From: Adineta steineri
Lineage: Eukaryota > Rotifera > Eurotatoria > Adinetida > Adinetidae
DNA length: 64,000 nucleotides
Reading direction: 5' to 3'
Assembly: GCA_905250115.1 (NCBI GenBank)
Contig: CAJNOI010000079.1
Span: forward strand, 331,019-395,018
The notes under the pieces are model-generated. The model made no database searches. It was given only the letters and a program-made list of their open reading frames with translations, and had not been told where the DNA came from. Below, piece by piece: positions 54,639 through 64,000 of the stretch (position 1 is its first letter; every line of letters begins with the position of its first letter). The position numbers and the translations under genes are program-made.

Positions 54639-57600
54639 ATGCTGAATGTCCTGTCGTTAATATTATGGATACGAATAACAGTTAGATCGCAGTTCATGTT
54701 TTATGACACTAACTACTTACAGCTCGATTGTTTACATTATTATTTACCCAATTCACAAACTAGTGAGATAATTCATTATTGTCTTCGTCCGTTCAACGAA
54801 AGAAACTCGACAAGGATTGGTTTTCTCAACACACGTGATCAAAATTTTACTTTTGATGAGTTACACCGTTTAAATATCACTGCAAGACTACTCTTGTTAT
54901 GGTCGGCTTCGATCGATCGCGCTGAACAATATCAATATTATATCGATCAACAGAATAAATCGTTTTTATCGAATGAAATATTTTTCAATTGCACAAAACC
55001 ATGGTTCGGATCTCAGTGTCAGTATGCCTTCGAATTGAATGAAACCATATCTAAAATTGATGTTGTCGAAACAATGTTAGACAAGAAATTGAAAAGCGAC
55101 TCAACTCATCTTGCCATTAAATTAACCTGTTACATTCTTTTGGAATGTGTTCGTGGTAGTTCATACATCTGTCTCGATTGGCGTGAAGTATGTGATGGTC
55201 GCGTCGATTGTCTTAATGGTGGTGTTGATGAGTTGCAATGTTTTGATTTAGAAATAAATGAATGCGATGAAAACGAATATCGATGTCACAATGGATTGTG
55301 TATTCCAGAGTATTTTTGGACATATGAATCTGCTATCGCAGTATGCGCCGATCTATCGGATACGTCGATAGTGCCTCGATGTCCACTCTCATATATAGGA
55401 TTTGATATATTCGAATGTGAGGAGTATTCATGTCAACCAGGTCAAAAAATGTTCTCATGTGGAGATGGGCAATGTGCAGAAGATTTTGGTGAATGTTACA
55501 GCGGGCGACATATCTTGCTGACTGATTCGATGAGTGCTCAAGGGAATTTATCGTTTGATTGCTGGAGGAGCATGGTTTGTCTTAGCAAAGTCAATGATCA
55601 GATCAATGGAACATCATGTGAACAATTGTTCAATTCGTCTCAGATTATCACTCATCTAGAAAGTTGTGAAACTCTCGTTCAGTTTCCAACTATTCCTGTG
55701 CTTTACGGTCATGTATATTTTTTATACCGCCCGAGGAATATTTTCAATGTAAGCATTACATTGGCCCGTACACCAGATTATGTTTGTTATGATGAACGAT
55801 TGTGCGATTTCCTCACGCCGTCATTTCGCAATGGAACCTATACTTGCCGACATGGTCATGAAATGGGTTTCGAATTTAATGTGGAATATCAAGATTGGAA
55901 ATCGATTATTGATTCTGTCAAGCCTTATTTTCGTGGTTGTATGGCTATATCTCGTAACAGAAATTATTCTCAACATTTATCATTATATTCATGCAAGAAT
56001 TCATCTAAGCTTATTTCAAAACATCGAATTGTTGATGGTATTTCGGATTGTTACTTGAACGATGACGAACAAGAATTCGAACTCAGTTGTTCACTAAATG
56101 ATACGTTTCGTTTTAAATGCTCTGACGAGAACCAATGTCTATCGCCATTGTTTCCACGTACGAGATGTACACCATCAAAAACGCATCACAATCTAAATGA
56201 AATATTATTTCATACAATATGTGATCGGACTGTTGATGTATCACTTATGACCATCGACGGACAAAATCATACTGATGAGACTGATTGTGAAAACTGGCAA
56301 TGCAACAATATCTATACACGATGCGATGGCGTTTGGAATTGTCTTGATGGAGAAGATGAAGTGAACTGTACACGACCGATCTGTCCTCCACACTCTTTTG
56401 CTTGCATTTCTCCACTCAATTATACATTGATTTGTTTGCCAGCAAGTCAAATTTATAATGAAATCATTGACTGTCTTGGAGCCTCAGATGAATCTCAGTA
56501 CTGTCGAACTGTAGACTTCAATATTGGAATTTCTTACGGTTTTTATTGCTTAAATAGATGTCTAAGTCATTCTGCTTTGTGCAACTCATATCAGGATTGT
56601 CCACTGAATGATGACGAGAAATTTTGTGAAAATCATCAAGGATTGTGTGAAAACACTGCAGCCTGTAATCGTACTCTCATTCAGGATGTACTTTGTCAGA
56701 TTGGTCTTCTAGATAGGGTGCCATTTACATTGGAAACGATACCAACCTATCCGCAAGTTGAAAAAAGGATAATACATCACTTCAGGGATTATAGAGTAGA
56801 ATCACGTACTATTGCGAACGACATCAAATCGCAACTTGATGTTTCTCGAAGGTCACAACGTTGCAATCATGGCGTTGATCTTTATATATGGCTCGGAGGC
56901 ACTGATTACGGCAAGATATGTTTTTGTCCAGCGAATTATTACGGTGATATGTGTCAATATCAAAATCAACGTGTCAGTCTTACATTGACACTCATAGCAA
57001 CCAATCCAGATGGTATTTATACCGTTGTTGTCATGCTGATTTCCGATGATGATGTTCAACAAGAAATAAACTCATATAATCAGATAATTTACGTGCATCG
57101 ATCAAATTGTAGGAAACCATCCAACATATACCTTCTGTATTCGATTCGGCCGAAGAACAGTTCAAAAAACTACAGTGTCCGTGTCGATATCTTCGACAAA
57201 ACTTCGTTGACATACATTGGTAGCTGGCACTTGAAAATTCCATTTCTCTTCCTACCAGTTAATCGACTAGCTGCTGTACTAACTATTGGAGATTACCAAG
57301 GTTTCAGTCCCAGTCACTGTACTCTAACATGTCACATGGGTACTTGTATGAAATATGTGAACGAAGAAAGATTCTTCTGCCGGTGTGATACTGGTTGGTC
57401 CGGTACTCGATGTCACATTCCTATACACTGTAGTGACTGTTCACCAGATTCCATCTGTGTCGGTTCAATTCACAATCGATCGATCTGTGCTTGTCCTCTG
57501 AATAAGTTTGGTTCACGATGTCTTCTCAAATATTCATGTCCAGCTGATTATTGCAAAAACAATGGTCAATGTGTAGTGATGGATATAAGAATGATTGACA

Positions 57601-59210
57601 CCAGCTATTTTTGCCTTTGTTCTGAACAATTTTATGGAGTAAGATGTCAAATACCCAAAAAAAAACTAGATATTTCATTTCAAAAAATGAAAATCCCATC
57701 GTACCTGTCGGCCTACATATACTATGCAGTTTATAATGAACAGCCTGAAGTACAATCAGTAATCTTGAAAAAAGTGACCCAATCTCAGCAGACTATAACG
57801 CTGTACACTGTATCCTTTTTACAAATTGTTTTTGTTAAAATTGATGATAGTTACTATTTAGCTGTTCTTCACCAAATTCAATCGGGAAACATATCAACTA
57901 CGATTGATCCCACTCGACGATGCCCTTCGATCAACGAACTGTTCAATTCTCAATTTTTGGCATTACCTAGAATTCGACGAGTAAAAGACTATCATACTCC
58001 GTGTCAAACTAATTTCGAACTGAAGTGTTTTTTCGATGAATCTTACATGTGTCTATGCACTCTTGAACATCATGCTAACTGTTTTCAATTCAATCATCAG
58101 TCAAATTTTTTATGTGAGCATCACTGTCAGAATGGTGGACAATGTTTACAAGATCGATTTACATGTCCCTTAAGTACAATATGCATTTGTATCGATTGTT
58201 TCTTTGGAAATCGATGTCAATTTTATGCGAAAGGTATTGGGTTAGCACTCGACGATATGTTACGCTATTTAGTTAAACCGAATATGAAAATTAGCGATCA
58301 GTCGTTCTTGGTGAATATGAGTATAGCTTTGACGATGATTATGTTCTTTATTGGTTTAGTTAATAGTACTCTCTCTATTTTGGTGTTTCGTAGTCGAGAG
58401 TCAAGGGCAGCAGGCTGTGGTATTTATCTTCTTACATTATCCATCACTACTATTCTCACTATGAGTATGTTGACAATTAAATTATGGTTTGTTATACTTA
58501 CACAAGCCAATATATTGATTAGTCGTCCTATTCAACATGGAGGGTGTGTAGTTCTCGAACCTGTTCTCAAAATTTTCTCATGTATGGACAATTGGTTGAG
58601 TGCTTGTGTGGCCATAGAACGAGCAGTAACTGCATTCAAAGGTTTGAATTTTGACAAGATGCAAAGTAAGCGTATTGCTCGATGGATAATTCTCTTCATA
58701 ATATTATTTATCATAACCACCCTCGGCTACGAATTCGTGCAGCGTGATTTATTTAATGACTATGAAGAACAGCGTGTATGGTGTGTAAATCACTATTCTT
58801 CCTCTATCCACTATTACAGTACAATCATTCTGTTCTTTCATTTCATTACGCCGTTCTTTGTTAATCTCTTCTCAGTTCTATTTATCATATTCACTATCGC
58901 TCGACAACGAGCAGCAATACGAGTTCGACAGAGTTATAAGCAACATCTTTATGAACAATTCAACCAACACAAACACCTTATTATCAGTCCAATGATTCTA
59001 GTTGTTTTGTCGTTTCCTCGCCTTCTGATTTCACTGTTGTTTGGATGTATGAAGACGTCTCGCAGTTCATGGTTGTACCTTTTAGGCTACTTTCTTTCAT
59101 TTATTCCATCAACATCCGTATTTATCGTATTTGTTCTACCATCAGAATTTTACAAGAAACAATTTAAAGAGTTAATTAACAATTGGCAACGACGAATCAC
59201 TCGAGAATGA
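54639..59210 (+). CDS. LDLa/EGF multidomain receptor with 7TM domain
   Basis: Intronless gene of 1523 residues. Signal peptide MLNVLSLILWIRITVRSQ. Ectodomain to about 1215: LDL-receptor class A-like units (CLDWREVCDGRVDC at about 177-201; CDENEYRCHNGLCIP; CDGVWNCLDGEDEVNC at about 565-580; CNSYQDCPLNDDEKFC at about 645-670), with EGF-like units CFCPANYYGDMC, CRCDTGWSGTRC, CLCSEQFYGVRC and CICIDCFFGNRC between about 740 and 1200. Then a rhodopsin-class 7TM bundle from about 1225 to 1500 (TM1 IALTMIMFFIGLVNSTLSIL; TM3 end IERAVTAFKG in place of DRY; TM7 region with PSTSVFIVFVLPSEFYKK). The layout is like LDLa-bearing GPCRs (LGR7/relaxin-type, mollusc GRL101) but with more EGF units and no LRRs. 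Plausibly an adhesion or lipoprotein/ion-binding cell-surface receptor; ligand unknown. A hairpin begins on the base after the stop codon. Confidence 0.9.
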   Translation: MLNVLSLILWIRITVRSQFMFYDTNYLQLDCLHYYLPNSQTSEIIHYCLRPFNERNSTRIGFLNTRDQNFTFDELHRLNITARLLLLWSASIDRAEQYQYYIDQQNKSFLSNEIFFNCTKPWFGSQCQYAFELNETISKIDVVETMLDKKLKSDSTHLAIKLTCYILLECVRGSSYICLDWREVCDGRVDCLNGGVDELQCFDLEINECDENEYRCHNGLCIPEYFWTYESAIAVCADLSDTSIVPRCPLSYIGFDIFECEEYSCQPGQKMFSCGDGQCAEDFGECYSGRHILLTDSMSAQGNLSFDCWRSMVCLSKVNDQINGTSCEQLFNSSQIITHLESCETLVQFPTIPVLYGHVYFLYRPRNIFNVSITLARTPDYVCYDERLCDFLTPSFRNGTYTCRHGHEMGFEFNVEYQDWKSIIDSVKPYFRGCMAISRNRNYSQHLSLYSCKNSSKLISKHRIVDGISDCYLNDDEQEFELSCSLNDTFRFKCSDENQCLSPLFPRTRCTPSKTHHNLNEILFHTICDRTVDVSLMTIDGQNHTDETDCENWQCNNIYTRCDGVWNCLDGEDEVNCTRPICPPHSFACISPLNYTLICLPASQIYNEIIDCLGASDESQYCRTVDFNIGISYGFYCLNRCLSHSALCNSYQDCPLNDDEKFCENHQGLCENTAACNRTLIQDVLCQIGLLDRVPFTLETIPTYPQVEKRIIHHFRDYRVESRTIANDIKSQLDVSRRSQRCNHGVDLYIWLGGTDYGKICFCPANYYGDMCQYQNQRVSLTLTLIATNPDGIYTVVVMLISDDDVQQEINSYNQIIYVHRSNCRKPSNIYLLYSIRPKNSSKNYSVRVDIFDKTSLTYIGSWHLKIPFLFLPVNRLAAVLTIGDYQGFSPSHCTLTCHMGTCMKYVNEERFFCRCDTGWSGTRCHIPIHCSDCSPDSICVGSIHNRSICACPLNKFGSRCLLKYSCPADYCKNNGQCVVMDIRMIDTSYFCLCSEQFYGVRCQIPKKKLDISFQKMKIPSYLSAYIYYAVYNEQPEVQSVILKKVTQSQQTITLYTVSFLQIVFVKIDDSYYLAVLHQIQSGNISTTIDPTRRCPSINELFNSQFLALPRIRRVKDYHTPCQTNFELKCFFDESYMCLCTLEHHANCFQFNHQSNFLCEHHCQNGGQCLQDRFTCPLSTICICIDCFFGNRCQFYAKGIGLALDDMLRYLVKPNMKISDQSFLVNMSIALTMIMFFIGLVNSTLSILVFRSRESRAAGCGIYLLTLSITTILTMSMLTIKLWFVILTQANILISRPIQHGGCVVLEPVLKIFSCMDNWLSACVAIERAVTAFKGLNFDKMQSKRIARWIILFIILFIITTLGYEFVQRDLFNDYEEQRVWCVNHYSSSIHYYSTIILFFHFITPFFVNLFSVLFIIFTIARQRAAIRVRQSYKQHLYEQFNQHKHLIISPMILVVLSFPRLLISLLFGCMKTSRSSWLYLLGYFLSFIPSTSVFIVFVLPSEFYKKQFKELINNWQRRITRE

Positions 59211-59262
59211 GAGTGTGGGTATTAGTATGAAAAAGCGAATACTGACACGTATACCCACCCTC
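59211..59262. repeat. Telomere-like hairpin directly after a stop codon
   Basis: GAGTGTGGGTATTAGTATGA and CACGTATACCCACCCTC. It begins immediately after the TGA of the 7TM gene and would lie in its 3' UTR. Confidence 0.7.
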
Positions 59263-61204
59263 AACAGTATGCATAGAACCAGAATCAAATAAATCATGAA
59301 ATAATATCACTATTATTATATATTCATGAAATACCATTATTTACATTTCCATATATGATAATGCCACTAATAACCTGATTTACTATTAATTTAAAGACAA
59401 AATATTACTATGAGACTGAATCGTATAGTAAATTCTTTGTATGCCGTTGATAATGATATTTCGCAGTCGATATGCATCAAAATCTAACTTTTTTAGAACG
59501 AAGTTTTATGCTTAGCCTATTTGTTCATCATTTGTTTCGTATCTATGATTATGAGATATAATAAGTGTGCTACTATAACTGACTACATTTGAATGATTGT
59601 ATCATCTTACCATTTAATATGTTGTATTTAAAAATAAAATTCATTCGAAAAATGTAGCGATAAAGCTATTCAATTAGAATAGAGTCATATTACATATAAA
59701 TATAGTTAAATATCATTCTTTGAAATAACTAGTTGAATAATATGGCAAGTATTTATAAAAACACGTTTAGTCATTTTACAATAACATCATGATTTTTTCT
59801 GTAAATTTTTGGTTGTAAATGTTAGTGGAACTATTTTTAGTAGAGAAGCCAAGACAATGATAATAATTAATGCTCACTATGATGAATTTCGTATTCACAA
59901 ACAAAGTCAAAATTTGATAAAATGATAAGATTCCTTGATTTATTAATTTTTTTCACTTTTATTTCTGTAAGAAAAATTCTCTGATAATTATTTGAATATG
60001 TATAGATAAAAATCAATTAATTTAACTCTTTGTAGAATACAAAACTCAAGAATAAATGTTCTAGAAAATATCTACTCTTACATTGCTATGAGTAATACAA
60101 TCGTTTAACAAAATCGTCGTCAAAAAGTTTGACGAATTAATTATACTTTTCATCTAAGCACATTATTATACTGTTCGCTAGGAGTGATATATTTGATATA
60201 TATTTCAAAGGAGAATATGTAGCGAGATATAATGCTATATTTGAATAATGATGATTCAGTCATTATCATTTAGCGATAAAAGACTAGAATAATTTTGACT
60301 ATTCATGATACTTGAGCACTTTTGGATTTAATTGTGATCTAACTGCTCGATTCGATTCATGATATTGTTGAGCAGAGTATCAGACGTTAAAACCAGACAC
60401 ATGGCTCATACACATTACCATCATCAATGTAAAAAAGACGGAACACAAAGATTTCGGATTTTACCGCATTTTACTATATTTTTTAGGCATCACACAAAAC
60501 TAGTAAAATAGTTTGTATTTGAAATCGCTTTTTGAGGCAAAATATATGTTATGGCGTTTATGAAAATGAAAATCTTTTCCTATTAACGATATGCATTTAA
60601 GTACGAAGGTATTAGATGATGAGTGCTCTACTTTCTCATCCGCACCGCCGATAATTTTCATCAATATAATAAGACAAATCGCATATATCCATATTTCGAT
60701 GGACTTTTGAATTCTGTACGGCTGCATCTCTATTAGAAAACGATCTGAACTATATTTATACGTATATGTAGAATATTTTTTACGAAAAGTTTCGATCGGT
60801 TTCGATTGACGTCTATGCATAGTTTCCTTCGTTAACGTAAATAATTCGCGCACGTGACCCACCGATTACTTGCATTCTTTATTCAATATATCACTCGTTA
60901 AAAGCATATAAACTGGGTATATGTTATTTTTCTAATTTCTTTCATAGTAATGTTGCGCAGTATTAAAAAAACTGATGAATATCATCAGAAATAATTATGT
61001 ATTGATTGTTTTTATTATTATTATAGTCTTGACGATGACTTTTTTCAACTATTAAAAGTCTATACTTTATCTCAGCAGATGATGTAGATTACTTGTCTGT
61101 AATTCAAAGATACGATATAACTATTTTTTATTGTATTCTCATCATTAAATACTGTAATGAATATGATATAAAGAAAACGAATAAATTTTTAAATATTTTA
61201 GATA
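59263..61204. other. Intergenic, no gene established
   Basis: AT-rich. A 120-residue minus-strand frame at 60500-60862 has no signal, domain or splice support and is left uncalled. Confidence 0.45.
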
Positions 61205-61742
61205 ATGAATTTCTCAAAACGATATTCATACTATTTCTTACTATTTTTACAATATGGAGAGGCAATTGGACTGAGTCTTGGTTCTGGTTTATTTGGAATG
61301 TTTTTTCCTACTATATTTGTAAAACAATTATGTCCATGGTTTAGTCAATCAGATGTACTCGAACATCCAGTTTTACTTATGATGACTAGAATGTTTTGGT
61401 AAGTCTTCGCATGTATACTCTTTTAATTTGTTTTTCTTTAGCACGACACTACTTCTTTTGGGTATTATTGAATATTCAGTAGTACGTTATTGTACTAAAT
61501 CATCTACTAACGATAATAGTCGTGCAACAAAAGAATATATTTTAAAAATATTCGTTCTATGTATGACAATTGGAGATTTTATTCATACATGTTCATATTT
61601 AAATTATTATTTAAACTATGGTTCATTCTTTGAAATAAGTTCAATTGGAAATTTACATCTTACAATTGTTCTTCCTATAGCTAGAATAATCTTTCTATGG
61701 TTAAATTATCAAAATAAAAATGCAAAACAAAGGAAAAAATAA
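61205..61742 (+). CDS. Small multi-TM membrane protein, unknown
   Basis: Two exons, 61205-61398 and 61442-61742, with a 43-bp GT...AG intron that restores the frame (MTRMF-C-TTLLLL); 164 residues. About four hydrophobic segments: YSYYFLLFL..., GLSLGSGLFGMFFPTIFV, TTLLLLGIIEYSVV, YILKIFVLCMTIGDFIH and LTIVLPIARIIFLWL. A basic tail follows (NYQNKNAKQRKK). The pattern resembles small four-TM proteins of uncertain role found in fungi and invertebrates; no family named. The start could lie further upstream in another exon, since an acceptor-like ttttag precedes the ATG by three bases. Confidence 0.6.
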
Positions 61743-63146
61743 TAATATCGTTCTTGACTTATCTATTTAATGAAACAGTAAATATTCAAAATTAAACATC
61801 TATTAATTAGAAAATCTATTGTATCTTTCGTATTTTTTTCTTTCTATAATCATGTGATTAACATATTGACCGTAACTATATTAAAATATTATATTTTTGT
61901 AGGATTTATTTTTTTTACTACAGATTAATATTCTAACATGAATAAATATATTGTAGAGTTTAGGAAGACAGAAGGTAAATGTATATTTAATTATTAACCA
62001 TTAAAAAAGTTCGTGTGCTGGGTAGGTGGGTGTGGATGTGAGTATGGATGAGGATGTAAGGTGTTGGTCAAAAGATGGTAGACATCCACACCCAGTCAGC
62101 ATTTTCGATTAGATTGATTTTTCAAGAAACTCGCTTCATATAGTTTCTTTTAAAATTGTCTCTTGCACTGTATTTGATAGATAATTTCGTGGGCTATTCA
62201 AATCACTATTTAGATTTGATTTAACTACCTGTCTTTATGAAGAAATCTCAAAGATACGAGGGCGACTACAATTTTGATATACCTCTGTAGATTGTTCTAT
62301 CGTCATATTTGTTTATTTGAAGTACTGATGAAGATCGGTATGTTATTCCTATTCAAGGCCAAAAATTCTACGTTCATTATATTATTATTATATTTCATTA
62401 CAATTTTCGAAATACATTTAATAATTATTGGATAAATTGTTTTGTCTTTATATTAAAAAACGACCGGTTTTTCTGGAGTAAATTTATTGTTAATTCTTAT
62501 GCTGAAAAAATCATGTCGTAAATTAAATTGTTCCAACTGTTGTTGTTTAACAGAACGTGGAGAAAGACATTATCAAACATTTTATATTTTCCATTAGCGA
62601 ATTTATTTATAGTAAAGAATATTTTGAAGAAAAATATGTAGATATGTCATGACTGACATTATTGTTAAATGGAAATAATTGAACATATCTTCTTAAAAGG
62701 CTGTGTATTGAAATACCATCACTTAAGTTATTGAATATGCATTAATAGCAAACGTGTTTTGCGGTAAGCAATTAGCATTACTCAAAGAAAACTAATAGGC
62801 AATAAATTTGGATTGATAAGCAATCGTCTAATTGCTCACTGCTAACAACTCACTTAGAACTGTTAATGTAACTGGAGGTTGTGCTAAATGCATATTCGAA
62901 TATATAAATTTTGTTGAATAGTTTGAAACATTTGGTATTGAATACATTGTTTTAAAGTGTTTTAGTACTTATCGATATGACATTTTCTTAAAAGGAAATT
63001 GCGTTTTGCATAACAACTAAACATTAAATGTCGCATATATATATTCAAAATAAACATCATATATATTATGATAAAAGTTCTCATTTGTTTTATTTCTTTG
63101 ATGTGAATAAGCTTCACTTTCATCGACTCTGCATTTTACATTTACA
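61743..63146. other. Intergenic, one hairpin, no gene
   Basis: AT-rich spacer with a large GT-rich hairpin at 62017-62100. No exon recognised. Confidence 0.5.
62017..62100. repeat. Telomere-like hairpin, long loop
   Basis: GCTGGGTAGGTGGGTGTGGA at the left and CATCCACACCCAGTCAGC at the right. The interior repeats GGATG/GATGT, as if the left arm had grown. Confidence 0.65.
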
Positions 63147-64000
63147 ATGAAATTACTTATTTTTATCCAGTTGACTCTAACAACGTATGCATTTGTACCA
63201 GATTATTTCTCAATAACTAAACCTGGAAATCAATTCCAACCGGCAAATATAATCGAGCTGTTGGCAATAAATTCCAATATTCGCACACTTATTCGTTGTG
63301 CTATACTTTGTGATCGTAATATTCAATGCCGCACATTCGATTACGATTCAATATCAAAACAATGCCGTCTCTTCGAAGGATCTATTGATACTGGTATTCT
63401 TTTATCTGTTTCTTCGGCATCAGTTGTCGGTTCGATTAAGATAGATGAATCTTTATACGATTTATACAATGCTTCAAGTGATGCATGTGTAAACAATCGA
63501 TTTTTAGTCAGTGACACATTAAATGATTGGTGTCATTNNNNNNNNNNACATTAAATGATTGGTGTCATTGTCCAATTCATACTTTCTGGAATGGATCTAT
63601 TTGTGTCAATCAAAGATATGACGGTGAAGTATGTGCAAATGATAACTGGTGTCGAACTGATTTAAATATTACTTGTGTCTCGTCAATATGTACTGGTAAG
63701 ACATGTTTAGACAAATATCTAGAATGAAGACAAACTTCCGTATTAGTTTTCCTTGCAATTAGATCTCACTTGATGAGATGACAAATAATGTGAGAATTTG
63801 ATTTTAAGTGATTCCATATAAATCATTGAGTGATAAAGTTCTAAACATTTGCTTACAGGTTTATGCAATTAAAAAAAAGAAAATCTACCTATTAGATTTT
63901 TGTTATTATATTGTTCTAGGCAATGCTAGTTCGCCATTAACATCAAGCTCCACAGTAACGACTACCATTACCAAAACAACATCAACAACATCATCATCAT
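63147..64000 (+). CDS. Secreted apple/PAN-like and Cys-rich protein, 5' part
   Basis: Runs off the window. Exon 1 is 63147-63695 (with a 10-N gap inside); after a GT...AG intron (63696-63919) exon 2 starts at 63920 and stays open. Signal peptide MKLLIFIQLTLTTYAFVPDY. Residues about 45-100 have PAN/apple-type spacing (LIRCAILCDRNIQCRTFDYD; KQCRLFEGS). Then an EGF-like Cys region (CHCPIHTFWNGSICV; CANDNWCRTDLNITC). Exon 2 is Ser/Thr-rich (SSPLTSSSTVTTTITKTTST), a mucin-like O-glycosylated linker. Probably extracellular, with protein or carbohydrate binding by the apple domain. The domain assignment is by Cys pattern. Confidence 0.7.
63538..63547. other. 10-N gap with repeated flanks
   Basis: The 22 bases before the gap (starting ACATTAAATGATTGG) are repeated exactly after it, so two contig ends overlap. 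The real gene probably has no gap here. Confidence 0.85.

Noticed and set aside
60500-60862. 120-residue minus-strand frame
   Set aside because: Long for this composition but no domain, and no promoter or splice evidence.
1-64000. CRISPR array, rRNA operon, bacterial operon or phage island
   Set aside because: No regularly spaced repeats, no rRNA signatures, and spliceosomal introns throughout show a eukaryotic nuclear sequence.

Overview
The window looks like nuclear DNA of a bdelloid rotifer (Adineta/Rotaria type). The evidence is indirect. It is AT-rich, with many short introns of about 43-60 bp with GT...AG ends. It carries gene types common in bdelloids: a long TPR array behind an ART-like domain, LRR proteins, an LDLa/EGF/7TM chimera, rhodopsin-type 7TM genes, plant-like PPR repeats and bacterial-looking enzymes. 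It also has scattered short hairpins whose arms resemble the bdelloid telomere repeat TGTGGG. No species is named, because nothing could be searched.

Layout. 1-5000: 3' part of an LRR gene and a 3-exon secreted Q/N/Y-rich protein. 5031-9260: a 1409-residue TPR protein with a degenerate ART-like N-terminal region. 9874-16185: a secreted GxGYxYP-type putative glycoside hydrolase, a broken Cu/Zn superoxide dismutase (minus strand), a DUF985-type cupin and a 5-exon ABHD-type hydrolase. 16200-18700: no protein gene, but a duplicated segment carrying two minus-strand tRNA-like sequences and a foldback repeat. 19104-20787: a 10-exon SDR oxidoreductase of bacterial YghA type. 21185-31021: a direct duplication of about 5 kb holding two intact minus-strand paralogs (zinc-finger repeats, B-box-like finger, coiled coil, RI-type LRRs), with a truncated ARF-like pseudogene at the junction. 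31-36.8 kb: gene-poor AT-rich DNA. 36.8-44.4 kb: a Ly6-like gene, two MITE-like elements, a 7TM pseudogene, a Cys-rich mini-gene and a single-TM protein with a lipocalin-like ectodomain. 45-48 kb: a PPR pseudogene and a DEDD exonuclease-like pseudogene. 49.3-50.4 kb: an intronless, GC-richer Gfo/Idh/MocA oxidoreductase. 52.5-53.1 kb: a 7TM gene cut by a 100-N gap. 54.6-59.2 kb: a large LDLa/EGF/7TM receptor. 61.2-61.7 kb: a small multi-TM protein. 63.1-64 kb: the start of a secreted apple-domain/mucin-like gene that runs off the end.

There are no operons and no single pathway; genes are independent units on both strands. The themes are gene-family expansion (LRR, TPR, 7TM), probable horizontally acquired enzymes (GxGYxYP, SDR, Gfo/Idh/MocA, perhaps PPR), decay of extra copies (SOD, ARF, PPR, exonuclease, 7TM) and a dispersed family of telomere-like hairpins concentrated right of 42.5 kb. 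All exon structures were read by eye from splice signals and reading-frame continuity, without transcript support.
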